Origin: Monocercomonoides exilis
Taxonomy: Eukaryota > Preaxostyla > Oxymonadida > Polymastigidae
Direction: 5' to 3'
DNA length: 64,000 nt
NCBI GenBank assembly: GCA_001643675.2
Contig: LSRY02000045.1
Coordinates: 1-64,000 of the forward strand
Shown: piece after piece, positions 11,609-22,432 of the stretch
Numbering within the stretch: the stretch's first letter is position 1
How the letters are laid out: each line of letters opens with the position of its first letter
Translations under genes and position numbers: made by a program
The notes under the pieces: generated by a model
Database searches by the model: none
Told to the model about the DNA's origin: nothing
What the model saw: only the letters and a program-made list of their open reading frames with translations

Positions 11609-13514
11609 GACACAGGTTTTTTTTTTCGACCGACACAATTCGCTAAATATTTCCTTGTCGCAAAGGCCTAGAAACACATATTAATGAATTTTGTTTTGCA
11701 TTGTAAAAAATAAAATGAAAGTGTAATTCGAAAATGATGTTGATCATTATCTCAATTCAGTTTTTCAAGATATCAATACTCAAACAAATGAATGAAAACA
11801 GTTCTCGATTTTGATGATTTGAAGATAATTATTAATGATCACACAAGAAAACATTTTGAGAATATTTTATTTTTTGTTTAAAGATGTTTCAATTCATTCA
11901 TAAAGGAAAAAAAATACTGTTGAAACATGGTGCAAACAAGAATACAAAATAGTTGATGATTCTCATCAAATTTCAAAACAAATGTCAAAATGAAATTGGA
12001 CTTTGACATTAACATTTGAAATTGGGTGAGTGTTTTTGAAATCAAAAATGATAATTCTGTTCTCCAATAATAACCAACATTCGATCATTGGGTCAAACAG
12101 ATTGCAATGAATTGTTCAGTGGATTGAAATCATCAATTATTGAATCATTGAAAATAACTGAAAGACAACAATCTGAAAACAAATAGAAACTCATCAATAG
12201 TTCTGCTTGGTTTCATCTTCATGATCTTCAAATTGATTTATCGAAATGAATTCTTATGATAGAAATAGTGTGATGCCACAAAGGAATCACCCAAATCTCA
12301 AATCAACAAACGATAATGAAAACAATGATAAATGATTATTTGAATGAGACTGGATTTTTGACTATCAAATTACTGAATAAATAAACAAGACAAGACAAGA
12401 CAAGATAAGATAAGAGGTGAGAAATCAATTCTGAATAAATATATCATCAACATGGACAATAACAGTTTTATCATGTGAAGGGTCAAGAGAATTTTGTTGA
12501 AAAAAAGAATCTGCTAATTTACGAGAAAATCAAATTTCAAATTATCTTTGATTTTAAGAGAAAAGAAATTGAATATCGAATCCTATTTTGTTTGAAACAT
12601 TCATTCGACAAACCGAATGTTATAAGAACATTTTTTAATGAAAATAATTCATTTGTATTTCTTCTGAATAATAAACGGTGAAAAGGCTCATCTGCGAACT
12701 TATGAGTGTTTGAATATTGTGAAAAAAAGATTTGTTTGAAGAAATGATATTCTGGCCAAGTGTTACAAACGTTCTGTTGCTATTTAAATAACTATCTTTT
12801 TCGAAAATAAATAAAAGCAAAAGACAAATTTGTTCAAAGTTATGATTTTTTTATGGAAATATTGAATATAAAATAATAATAAATTTTTATAAATAAATGT
12901 ATTTTTTAAAAAATATCAAGTGAAAATGAAACGAATCAATGAAAATTATTCATTTCGATTTGCTGCAAACATTCAATCAATACTTATTTCAAATATTTGG
13001 ATAAAAACAAAAAGAAAAGAACAAAATAGAATTTTCACCATTTGGGACAGAATTCTTACATTTATGAAAAATTCAATGATTTGTTCCAAAATTTTTGCAA
13101 TCGTATAATCATAAAACTGACATTACTGTGCTCTATTGAATGAGAAATATAAAAAGTGGAGAAAAAATCTTTGAAAGAAATGAGTGGAACAAAATTCATA
13201 AAGCAAAAATTTCGTCCCATTTGAAAACATCATCATATCATTCACTTTCATATTCAATAAATAAAATAAAAGCAAAACAATAAATTTGATTCCAAAACGA
13301 GTCTTTCAAGAAAAGTTTATGCGCATTTTGGCCGTTGGCATTTAGCTTTTGAAACTCTCAATTTCTCTTTGAATTAAAAAAAAATTATTTGACAAGTGCT
13401 GACAATGCCTTTCAATTGAACCAACTGTCTTATTATTTTTTTTCAACAATAAAATCTTGACAAAAATGACAATCCTTTCAACAGCAATGATAAAAATAAA
13501 AAGAGGAGGAGAAA

Positions 13515-14962
13515 GTGCTTTCGAAGGAAAAGTCGCATTTCTCTTCTTTTTGCATTTCTTCAGCCCCATTCTTCCATTGCTCGTCATATCCCTTGCGTCA
13601 CGCTCTCTTTTTGTCTTTTCTAACGTCTCAGATAAGCAATAAGATTCTTCATCTTCAGTCAATTTCCTTTTATAAAATCTTCTGCCTTTGCTTAACAACC
13701 CTTCATCTTCCTCGGCTGCCTCGAACACCTCATTTGTCGGATGCTATCGCTCTCAGAATGTTGCAGTCAGCGGGAGTGAGGGGAATCCATCGAAACCAGC
13801 GAGACAGCAGATATCAGATGATGGGGCGAATTCGTTCACTTGGTGTGTGTGGAATGGCTCAAAAACTACTGGAGAAAATGATGAATATGAAGACAGAGCT
13901 TCAAATGGAGGGGCAATCAATATATACGGTCTTTCATCGGGAACACTTTCTGTAAAACATTGCTCGTTCAACGACTGCTACGCGTATTATGGCGGAGGAG
14001 CAATAACAGCATATGAAATATGTTCCATTACGGTCGAGAATACTTCGTTCAACGCTTGCACAGCTCAGAACTACGAAGGCGGAGGAATTGACATTTATTC
14101 GATTTCGTCATGCGTCAGGATCAGTGGGTGCGAATTTCAGAAATGCAAAGCAAGTGGTTATGGAGGAGGCCTTTATCTTCAAACTTTTAATGTTTCTGGA
14201 TCTTCCTGTATTGGAACAGAAAACGACAAAGGGGAGAGTGCTTGTGTGTTTGAATGTTTATTCACTTCGTGCTCACTTTCAAGCACTAGTGGCGGAGGGA
14301 TGTGCTGTTTCAATGTTCCAGCTGCATTCAAAATGAGGAGCCTCCAGTTTATTTCGTGCAGCGCATTATCATATGGCGGAGGAATGAGATTTGATCCAAA
14401 CCAACAAATAGCTCCAAGCAACAACATTTATTGCTATTTCTTCTTCTTCCATGATTGCAGTTGCAGTAATTCCACTCCATATGGCCATGATGTGCATTTT
14501 TATGATGGAAACAATCTTTTTTCATCGGCTAACCCATTCTACGAATCGTACACAACGAATAGCAATGATACGAGAGTGTACTACCAATATTATAACGGAA
14601 ACAATTGGGTGTATCAGCATACAGAAAAGAAGGATTGGCTGAAGGACAAAACGATTTATGTTGGAGTGAGTGGAGATGACGCAAACAATCTGTGTGGGAT
14701 GAGTGAGGCAGCACCTTGCAAGACAGTGGGGCATGCAGTGGGGTCGAGCATGGCGCAGCTGAGCTCCACAATCACGTTGCTGGGTGGGAGGCATGTGAGC
14801 GAAGGGGCGACGATCAGTGTTGGGGAAAAGAAGATTTCTGTTGTTGGGAGAGGGAAGACAGTGAGTGTGATTGGGACGAATTCTCTTTCTTCGATTTCAA
14901 CGACGCTGTTCAGTGTGTCGAGTGGGCAGTTGGAGTCGAAATATTTTTGCTGGCTGAAATAA
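13515..14962 (+). pseudogene. Beta-helix surface-protein pseudogene, right copy
   Basis: Mirror copy of 3306-4755; the 424-residue stretch 13688-14962 is identical in protein sequence to the left copy. The 5' part (13515 to about 13690, SHFSSFCISSAPF) corresponds to THFSSFCVSSAPF in the paralogue at 20597 but is out of frame with the rest. A stop (TAA) precedes the TTG that opens the main frame. The nearly 100-base deletion relative to the paralogue removes the part equivalent to its CEFVSVWDVYDGG segment. At the 3' end the similarity stops after SSGQLE and the frame runs out at TAA in foreign sequence. This is not expected to make a functional receptor. Confidence 0.82.
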
Positions 14963-15379
14963 CGGCAAATCCCAGATCTGAAGGAGAGCATCCAATAAAA
15001 TCATCCGTATTTGCGCTGGCGCTGCCACAGCCGCCAGAACTGCCGTTGAGATGAAAAAACAAAATTTTGCTGCATCCCTCGTCACCACACTGCACCCCTC
15101 CCAATCGCAGTTTTCATTGCTCCTATCGCATCCCCCGCCGTTTTGGCCCACACAGGAACCCCGATCATCGAAAAATTCTTCTGTTGCAAAACATCCCCAG
15201 CTGCGCCCTGCTGAGAAATAAAATACGGAAAAAAAGACACAAAAAAGGTGCAACACATCAACAGCTCCCTCGAGAGGCAAACAAAATGGCACACCTCCAC
15301 CACCCTGGCTGAAAAGATAACATTCTGAAAAGAAACAACGCCACCCACCGACACCAAGCTGCCCCACAAGCCCACTCAT
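14908..15379 (-). pseudogene. Cys/Gly-rich coding remnant, right arm
   Basis: Reverse copy of 2890-3360, with the same pair of coding-looking frames and the same frame switch at a T run. It is tail-to-tail with the beta-helix pseudogene. No family assigned. Confidence 0.35.
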
Positions 15380-16014
15380 ACCGCCAACTCACAACACATT
15401 TCCAGCACAGCACATAGAAAGAGGCATCGCAAACATGCTCCATGCACAGGCACAGCCATCTGGCCGATAAATCGCTGCCCCATTTCCCAGTCAGCCCAGA
15501 GGCTCATCACCAGTACCACCTCAAGGATCGAGTTGCACCCCTCAGAGGGTGCCATGCGCCGTGTCCACTCCAAGTTGCAAAACTTCTCTCAACACGCTTT
15601 CCGCTTTTTCTGTTTTCATTTGATCTGATTGCATAAACCAATTCCTTATTCTATTTGAGAAAAAATATTTTTTTTTTGTAATTGTAAATATATTTTTATT
15701 ATTATTTATAAAAAAGAAAAATGCCATTCCCCCCTGGTTTCTGTGTGTCCAGACTCCTCCAAATCCAATTTCTCAGCCATTTCTAAAGAATTCATTTGCG
15801 CTGGCTCCTTTCCAAAGACAATCATGTGTGTTGATTCCCTTATATTTTTTCACACAAGGGAATGCCACACAAACAGACAGATAAAAATATGTTTTGAGTG
15901 GAACTGAGCGAAAAAGAAATCAACGATGTGAATGAGAACAAAACAGAGAATAAAGTGTTTGAAATCCCTCTGAAAAATTACAATATTTTTTTTTGTGAAT
16001 TTTCAAGGATATTT

Positions 16015-16400
16015 CCAATCCCTTCATGCTTATCACAATTCAAATGCAATCCTATCCTTCATCTTCCTTCTCTTGTTCCAACAAGCTCCACACCCTCCAT
16101 ATGTTCTCCATCTCCCTCTTCTTTCCTCTCCCTTCCAAAAACACAACTGCCCCTCAACCCCTCTCAACAAACACATCTGCTCCATCAGCCATATGCCCAT
16201 CCAGCATCCTTTCCTCCGCTTCATCCTCACCCCCCTCCAACAACTGCCTGCCACTCACCATCCTCTCCCATTTCTTCTGTCTGCTTTCCCCAACTTTTCT
16301 GCTCCAAAACACACAGCATCCATCACAACCATCAACATTGCCAACAACCTTGCTGAGCGTGGAATCATCACACCCACAAACACTCCTCACCCCATTTCAT
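16015..16400 (-). pseudogene. Gene remnant in right arm, frame better kept
   Basis: Counterpart of 1860-2275. The minus frame is open from about 16390 through the segment equivalent to the left-arm break (GRQLLEGGEDEAEERMLDGH) to a TGA. It then continues in the same frame, reading GAVVFLEGRGKKREMENIWR, interrupted by TAG and TGA. The plus strand is also open over 15995-16741, but that reading is a low-complexity Pro/Ser/His/Leu string and I take it as the shadow. No domain recognised. Confidence 0.4.
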
Positions 16401-18270
16401 TTGCCCAGCCACAACATCTTTCTCTTCACATTTCTTCTTCCTTCTTCCTCCTTCCTTTCCTTTCCATTCCATCTCAATCCCCTGCCTCTCTCTGCTTTTC
16501 TTCTTTCATTCTCCCTTTAAAAGACCCCTCCAAGCAGACTGCCAACTGCCCCTTCCATCACCTTCCTCTTCCTCTTCCTCTTCCTCATTGCAAAGCAGAC
16601 ACATCTCTATCACTCCCAACAACATCATTCCCTCTTTTTGCTCATTCACAGACACACATTCCCCAAAAAACACAAATATCAAAAGGGAATGCCAAAGGCA
16701 ACACAACCTTCTCCACACACATTTCCCAAGGTTATCAATGATGAGCAGCCACACCACAAGACAAACAACAACTCATATAAAAAAATGATTAATAAATCAA
16801 CTGACCCTTCTTTCTCCTCCCCTCACAAACTGAGTTTCATCCGCCATTCCTCCTTGCTCTTTCACCTTCATTTCCCTCTGCTCCCTTCTCCCAACTCGTT
16901 CTGGACGAGACATCTCATTCCTCCATCCCCTCAAAACTCTCCTGTTTTCCCATTCTCCACAAATGCATCCTTCCCGTTTTGCCAGATGTCTTTTTGTCGA
17001 ATAAAACAAACTGCAAGAACTGGTTCCACCATTTCTATCAGGAAAAGTGTCTCACCATATCCTCAAATATATTCAAAACCATCACTCATTCCAAATGGAA
17101 CACATATGAATTGAAACTTATGAGAAGGCCAAAGAATGTGTATCCTGCTCAAAATCCACTCAGACACACCAACTGTCAATTCGATCCTTGTTCAGTTCAA
17201 AGAACTTCTTTGACAATCCCTCTCAAAAAAAATCCATCTTGCTGTCTTTCCTTCTGCTTCATGCAAGGCTTCATTCACAAACAGATTCTTAATAATTCCT
17301 CTTCTCATTTCTCGCCTTTTGCATTCTCTCTTCTTTCCATACCTTTCCATGGACTCACAACCCTGATGATCGCCAAAGTGCTCACGTGATTGGCCTTGAT
17401 GACTCCAATTCAAAAACCAAGAGCTTTGTGATATTTCCTTTCATTAACAAAAAGGAATGATAAAAAACAATCCTGCTCATTCTCATTGATATATTTTCTT
17501 GGGATGAGATGGGTCTTCTTAATAGTGTTGATGAAGATAACAACAGAAACAGGGGATGGTGATGATAGAATGACAGAAAAAGAGACACTCCAAGGTCTGC
17601 CAAATGGCATTTCAGGCGAAGACAAATTCCTTTCAAACACAAGAGAATCATCTTGTTTTGTCTCTTTGGGATGTTGAAGGATGTTGATCCAATTTCCCAG
17701 ATCGAGTATTGGCAAATGCGAAGAAGAAGAAAAAACGTTTGAAAATATGGAAAGCGAAGATGATGCACAAGTGAAAAAGCGAATTTTGATAAATGAAAAT
17801 AATCCATTTGTATGTGCTTTGAACTTCACAATAATATTGAAAGATGACACCAATATGAGAAGAATAAAGCACATGATCAAAAGTGCAACAATTTTGTGAC
17901 ATGACCAAAACAAGATTTGGCATTGTTATTCTTTTTCTTTCACTTTTCAATAAAATACCATTCATTCAAGGGGATTGGCAGGATATGTTGCAATCCAGGT
18001 GCTGAATGATAAATAAAAGCATTGTCGATATTTTCTCCCTCTTATTATCTCATGCTCATCACGAGCACCAGGCAGCGGCCATAAAGAAAGAAATCAATTT
18101 CTTTTCTGCTCATTTCAAACACAAACAACAAGAATTGGCAAGGTTGTTGAGCTGCCCCACAAACAATCCCCTGTCCCCATTTCTCTTCCAGCCTCTGTCC
18201 TTTCAACCAAAAAACATCAAATTGAGCCATCTTTCATTCATCAAACTCTCTAATCTGTTATGGCAAATGA

Positions 18271-18720
18271 TCAAAGTTTAATGATAAAAAAGCCGTTCAA
18301 CAGAGTGAGAAATCAAGACGTCAAACATTGCAGCTGGAATAAATGAATTATTTCCAGAGATATGGCAGATGAGACAACAACAATTTTATTATGAGGGAAG
18401 CTGGAATTATTCATTTTGATTGATGGAATGGTGTGGAGCAACAACATTTTCAATGCGAGTGCGGATATTTGTATGTATGCAATTTATATTGTTCTATTTG
18501 TTGTGAAGATGTTATCATCCGTAACCTCTCCAAAGTGGTGATTCAGACGATTTATTAAAAATGGACGATTTATTCTTTGCAGAACAGAACAGCAATGAAG
18601 CGAGCCAAATGTTATCTTACAAATATATCATTGGAGCCAGAATGTATTTTATCATAAATGTTTATGTTACTCATTTTGGACTCAACATGCGCGATAGATA
18701 GAAATGTGATGAAAAATGAA
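18271..18720. other. AT-rich spacer right of palindrome
   Basis: AT-rich sequence with no open frame of interest and no detectable match inside the window. If the left arm continues beyond base 1, its mirror would lie here. Confidence 0.4.
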
Positions 18721-18725
18721 TTTTA

Positions 18726-19240
18726 ATGGAGCAGAAATCAACGGGGTTGGAAGATATCCAAAGGCAAAAAGGAAGAATGTCCAATCCCTATGAAAAGGGA
18801 ACGTTTTTTAATGAGTGTGGGATATTTTCAAAAATTTTTGTTGGAGAGATTGTGGCAAATGACCGAAACAGGAGATTGGCAGCAGTTTGGACAGAGCAAG
18901 GCGCCTTTCTTGGGATGAGAAGGGTAAGATATTGATTTTATGGACTGAGGAGAGGGATGGAACTACTTTTAGTTGATTGGCTTGTTAGTCGAAAATACGA
19001 GAAAAACGGACAGTTCTGTGTGATACAAGAAGCTTGTGGTGGATTTCAGACAAAATGGACTTTGAATATTTTAATACTCGCCTTAGCCTTATGTCATCGA
19101 AGCGTTATCTACAAGAGCAGAGAACGAGGTTGTTATTTTGAGGATATTTTACAGAAGAAAATATCGTTCATATGAAAACTCAGCAGCATCTTCTTTATCG
19201 TCTTTTGCATCTCCTTCATCGTATTCTTCATTCTCATAGA
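18726..19240 (+). pseudogene. Possible cyclic-nucleotide-binding domain relic
   Basis: 18726-18935 begins with ATG and encodes KGTFFNECGIFSKIFVGE followed by NRRLAAVWTEQGAFLGM. This resembles the G-x-F-F-x-E...R-x-A-x-V core of cyclic-nucleotide-binding (CAP-ED) domains. A donor-like GGTAAGA follows at about 18926. Further on, another frame reads RTVLCDTRSLWWISDKMDFE and SSKRYLQEQRTRLLF, again like the end of such a domain, but it is cut by TGA and continues beyond it. Either an intron plus a stop or simple decay separates the parts. The family call rests on pattern only. Confidence 0.35.
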
Positions 19241-20590
19241 CTTTTTCATTTGTTGTTATTCTTCTTTTTCAGCCTCATAGTTTTCATCATCTTTTTTGTC
19301 TTCTTCGCCTCATCATCATCATCATCACCAGCTCCTCCGAATAAAATAATTTCTTCTTCTTCTTCAATTTGTCTATCTATGTCTTCTTCTTCTTCGTTTT
19401 TCTCGTCTTTTTTTTTTCCCCTTCCTTTCACTTGCCATCTTATGAAATAAGTTGGTTAGAGTTGTTGGAATTTGTGGAATGGAAGCGAAAGGGAGGATTG
19501 GACATGGGCAATTTTGAGGGAGCAGAAGAGAAGTGGTATCATTTGCCTTGAGATTGGGAGCAGAGACAGAGAAGGATGATGTTGTGGGCAGAACAGAGAA
19601 ATATACACAGAAGAAGAAGAAGAAGAAGAAGAAGAAGAAATATTGTCTCCGAAGATTGGTCATATCAATTGGCATAGGTTTGTTCATTATTATTATAAAA
19701 ATATTTTTTTTCGTATTTTATTTTTTTATGATGTTTGTATTGTTACAAGAATGCTCAATGGCAATGAATGAACATGGAACATGAAAAGAGAGGATTAAAA
19801 ATGCATAAAAGAAGTCGGGATGAAACAAATGAAGGGGCGCATGGAGGAGTGAGCTGGAGGAGAAATGCGAAATGTAATGAAAGAAAGATAATTTTGAAGG
19901 TTTTGGAAGGAGCGTTGGACAAATCTGGTTGAAAGCAAAAAGAGAGAATGGGAAAATGATGAAAAGATAGAAGAAATGCACAAATAATTGAGAAGAAGAA
20001 AAGAAACTGTGCCTAACAAAGAAGAAAAAGAAAGAGAAAGGAGCTTTAGCGAAAAATCGATGTGATTGGCTTTTATGAGGAAATTATTCAAAAATTTGGA
20101 GAAAGTTCTAAAAAGAAGATGGAAATATACCTCGGAATATTAATCAAAATAAATGGCTTGAAGATAATGTTCATATTCCATATCTATTTTAGAAGAGTTT
20201 ATTTTTGCTTGAGATGAAGGAAGGGATGAGGAAGCAAGGAATGCGATGATTCTTTGAGAAAAGTTGGCAAGAGAAAAGGATAAAAAAGGTATGATATTTT
20301 TATTAATTATATTATTTGACTATTTTTTATATGATTTATTGTTTTTTCTTTTTATTTGTTTGAAAAAAAAAGTGTTTTTGTGGGCATCTTCCAAAAGTCG
20401 CAAGGAAAAGCAGAATAACATCAGACGATAGAAAGTGAAGGGCAATGAGCAGAATCAGCTTGGGAAAGAGCTTTGTAGGATTATTAATAATAAAAAGGCA
20501 TTGGCAGCGAAGGTCTGTTATATTTTTTTTATGAGATTCATAACATATGCAGCAGAAAAAGGAAGGAAAATGGTTGTAGAATAATTTGAG
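19240..20590. other. Low-complexity, repeat-rich stretch without gene
   Basis: Contains TTC/TCT-rich and ATC-rich runs (19260-19440), an (AAG)n microsatellite at about 19606-19641, and purine-rich AT sequence. The short frames on both strands are biased strings of F/S or K/E. No gene can be supported. It leads directly into the GA-rich 5' end of the 20597 frame. Confidence 0.5.
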
Positions 20591-20596
20591 GTTTTG

Positions 20597-22432
20597 ATGA
20601 AAATTGTATTGAGAGGAAGAGGAAGAGGTGAAGGAGGGAAGAGAGGAGAACAACGAGGCGGAGGAAGAGGTGCAGAAGGAAGTGAAGAAGAAAGTGAAGG
20701 AGGAGGGAGTGTATTGGTGAGCGAGACTCATTTCTCATCTTTTTGTGTGTCTTCAGCCCCGTTTCTGGCACCTCCATTGACACGCCTTGTATCTCTCGCC
20801 CAGCTGACCTTCTTCAACATCTCCACAAATCCACCAAAAATATCACATCTGGCTGAAGGGCTGAGCCAAACATCATTTCTGATGAGTGGGTGTGAGTTTG
20901 TATCGGTGTGGGATGTTTATGATGGGGGCATTGTTCCCTCACTGAACAGCCCCTCATCATCCTTGGCTGCCTCGAACACCTCTTTTGCCAGGTGCTATCG
21001 CTCTCAGAATGTTGCAATCAGCGGGAGTGAAGGGAATTTATCGAAACCAGCGAGACAGCAGATTGCAGACAATGGGGCAAATTCGTTCGCTTGGTGCGAG
21101 TGGAATGGCTCAAATACAACTGGAACAAGTAGTTCTTATTCAGATGGAATATCGAGTGGAGGTGCTATTAACATGTACAACAAGGCATCGGGAACACTTT
21201 CAGTGAAATTTTGTTCGTTCAACGACTGTACTGCATACAGTCGAGGAGGAGGAATTATGTGCCATACAATTCACACAATCAAGGCAGAAAACAATTCGTT
21301 CAATGCATGTACTGCAAAAAATTATTATGGAGGAGGAATATTTGCTGAATCAATTTCGTCATGTGTCAGGATCAGTGGGTGCGAGTTCCAGAAATGTTCT
21401 GCAAAATATAATGGAGGAGGACTTTTTCTTAATTCTTTTAATGTTTCTGGATCCAATTGTATTGGAATAGAAAATGGGAAAGGGGAGAGTGCTTGCGTGT
21501 TTGAATGTTTATTCACTTCGTGCTCACTTTCAAGCACTAGTGGCGGAGGGATGTTTTGTCAAAATGTTCCGGCTTTGTTCAAAATGAGGAGCCTCCAGTT
21601 TATTTCGTGCAGCGCATTATCATATGGCGGAGGAATGAGATTTGATCCAAACCAACAAATAGCTCCAAGCAACAACATTTATTGCTATTTCTTCTTCTTC
21701 CATGATTGCAGTTGCAGTAATTCCACTCCATATGGCCATGATGTGCATTTTTATGATGGAAACAATCTTTTTTCATCGGCTAACCCATTCTACGAATCGT
21801 ACACAACGAATAGCAATGATACGAGAGTGTACTACCAATATTATAACGGAAACAATTGGGTGTATCAGCATACAGAAAAGAAGGATTGGCTGAAGGACAA
21901 AACGATTTATGTTGGAGTGAGTGGAGATGACGCAAACAATCTGTGTGGGATGAGTGAGGCAGCACCTTGCAAGACAGTGGGGCATGCAGTGGGGTCGAGC
22001 ATGGCGCAGCTGAGCTCCACAATCACGTTGCTGGGTGGGAGGCATGTGAGCGAAGGGGCGACGATCAGTGTTGGGGAAAAGAAGATTTCTGTTTTGGGGA
22101 AAGGGAAGACAGTGAGTGTGATTGGGACGAGTGCACTTTCTACCTCTTCGACAGCGCTGTTTAGCATATCTTCTGGACAGCTGGAGGTGGGGCATGTTGG
22201 GATCGACCACAATGCAACAAGAAGCTCATCGCCGAGTGTGTTTGTGGTATCATTGGGAAGCGGGACACTTTTGCTGGAGGATGTGGTGATCAGTTCTTCA
22301 ACATCAGGTGGGAGTGGAATGACGAAGTGTGTGTTTGAAGTGGCACTGAGGCAGCTGGTGATGAATAATGTTAAGATTGGGAAGAAGGTTTTGATTCTGT
22401 TGAACAAATTTCTTTTATATTTTTTATTATGA
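20597..22432 (+). CDS. Beta-helix surface-protein copy, truncated both ends
   Basis: An open frame of 611 codons from the ATG at 20597. The first 45 or so residues are a Gly/Arg/Glu string from a GA-rich tract and are probably not native; no signal peptide is present. From SETHFSSFCVSSAPF the protein is a parallel beta-helix array with repeated GGG, CxF and N-x-S units, then the module signature LCGMSEAAPCKTVGHA at about residue 453, and a further helix segment. It ends in KVLILLNKFLLYFLL as it runs into AT-rich DNA, without the membrane helix and kinase-like tail seen at 23876. From about 21480 to 22100 it is almost base-for-base the same as 14220-14830; elsewhere it is clearly diverged. It could be a partial gene or a fragment left by recombination. 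Confidence 0.6.
   Translation: MKIVLRGRGRGEGGKRGEQRGGGRGAEGSEEESEGGGSVLVSETHFSSFCVSSAPFLAPPLTRLVSLAQLTFFNISTNPPKISHLAEGLSQTSFLMSGCEFVSVWDVYDGGIVPSLNSPSSSLAASNTSFARCYRSQNVAISGSEGNLSKPARQQIADNGANSFAWCEWNGSNTTGTSSSYSDGISSGGAINMYNKASGTLSVKFCSFNDCTAYSRGGGIMCHTIHTIKAENNSFNACTAKNYYGGGIFAESISSCVRISGCEFQKCSAKYNGGGLFLNSFNVSGSNCIGIENGKGESACVFECLFTSCSLSSTSGGGMFCQNVPALFKMRSLQFISCSALSYGGGMRFDPNQQIAPSNNIYCYFFFFHDCSCSNSTPYGHDVHFYDGNNLFSSANPFYESYTTNSNDTRVYYQYYNGNNWVYQHTEKKDWLKDKTIYVGVSGDDANNLCGMSEAAPCKTVGHAVGSSMAQLSSTITLLGGRHVSEGATISVGEKKISVLGKGKTVSVIGTSALSTSSTALFSISSGQLEVGHVGIDHNATRSSSPSVFVVSLGSGTLLLEDVVISSSTSGGSGMTKCVFEVALRQLVMNNVKIGKKVLILLNKFLLYFLL

Larger units (their letters stand above)
11655..18270. 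repeat. Right arm of the 18-kb inverted repeat
   Basis: Reverse-complement counterpart of 1-6540, starting at TGTCGCAAAGGCCT. About 12025-15650 is nearly identical to 2600-6245 reversed. Between about 11680 and 12025, and between about 15650 and 18270, the two arms still align but with many substitutions and indels (for example around 16240, 17225 and 17500-17680). The outermost part (about 18060-18200) still shows recognisable stretches such as the reverse of GGCTGCTGTCTGGTGCTCGTGA at 238-259. Confidence 0.93.

Noticed and set aside
15995-16741. 248-codon plus frame rich in Pro/His/Leu/Ser
   Set aside because: Low-complexity string; the left-arm mirror breaks it, and the opposite strand gives the more protein-like reading.
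19172-19450. 92-codon Ser/Phe/His frame
   Set aside because: Mostly TCT/TTC repeats; only its first few residues overlap the cyclic-nucleotide-binding-like relic.
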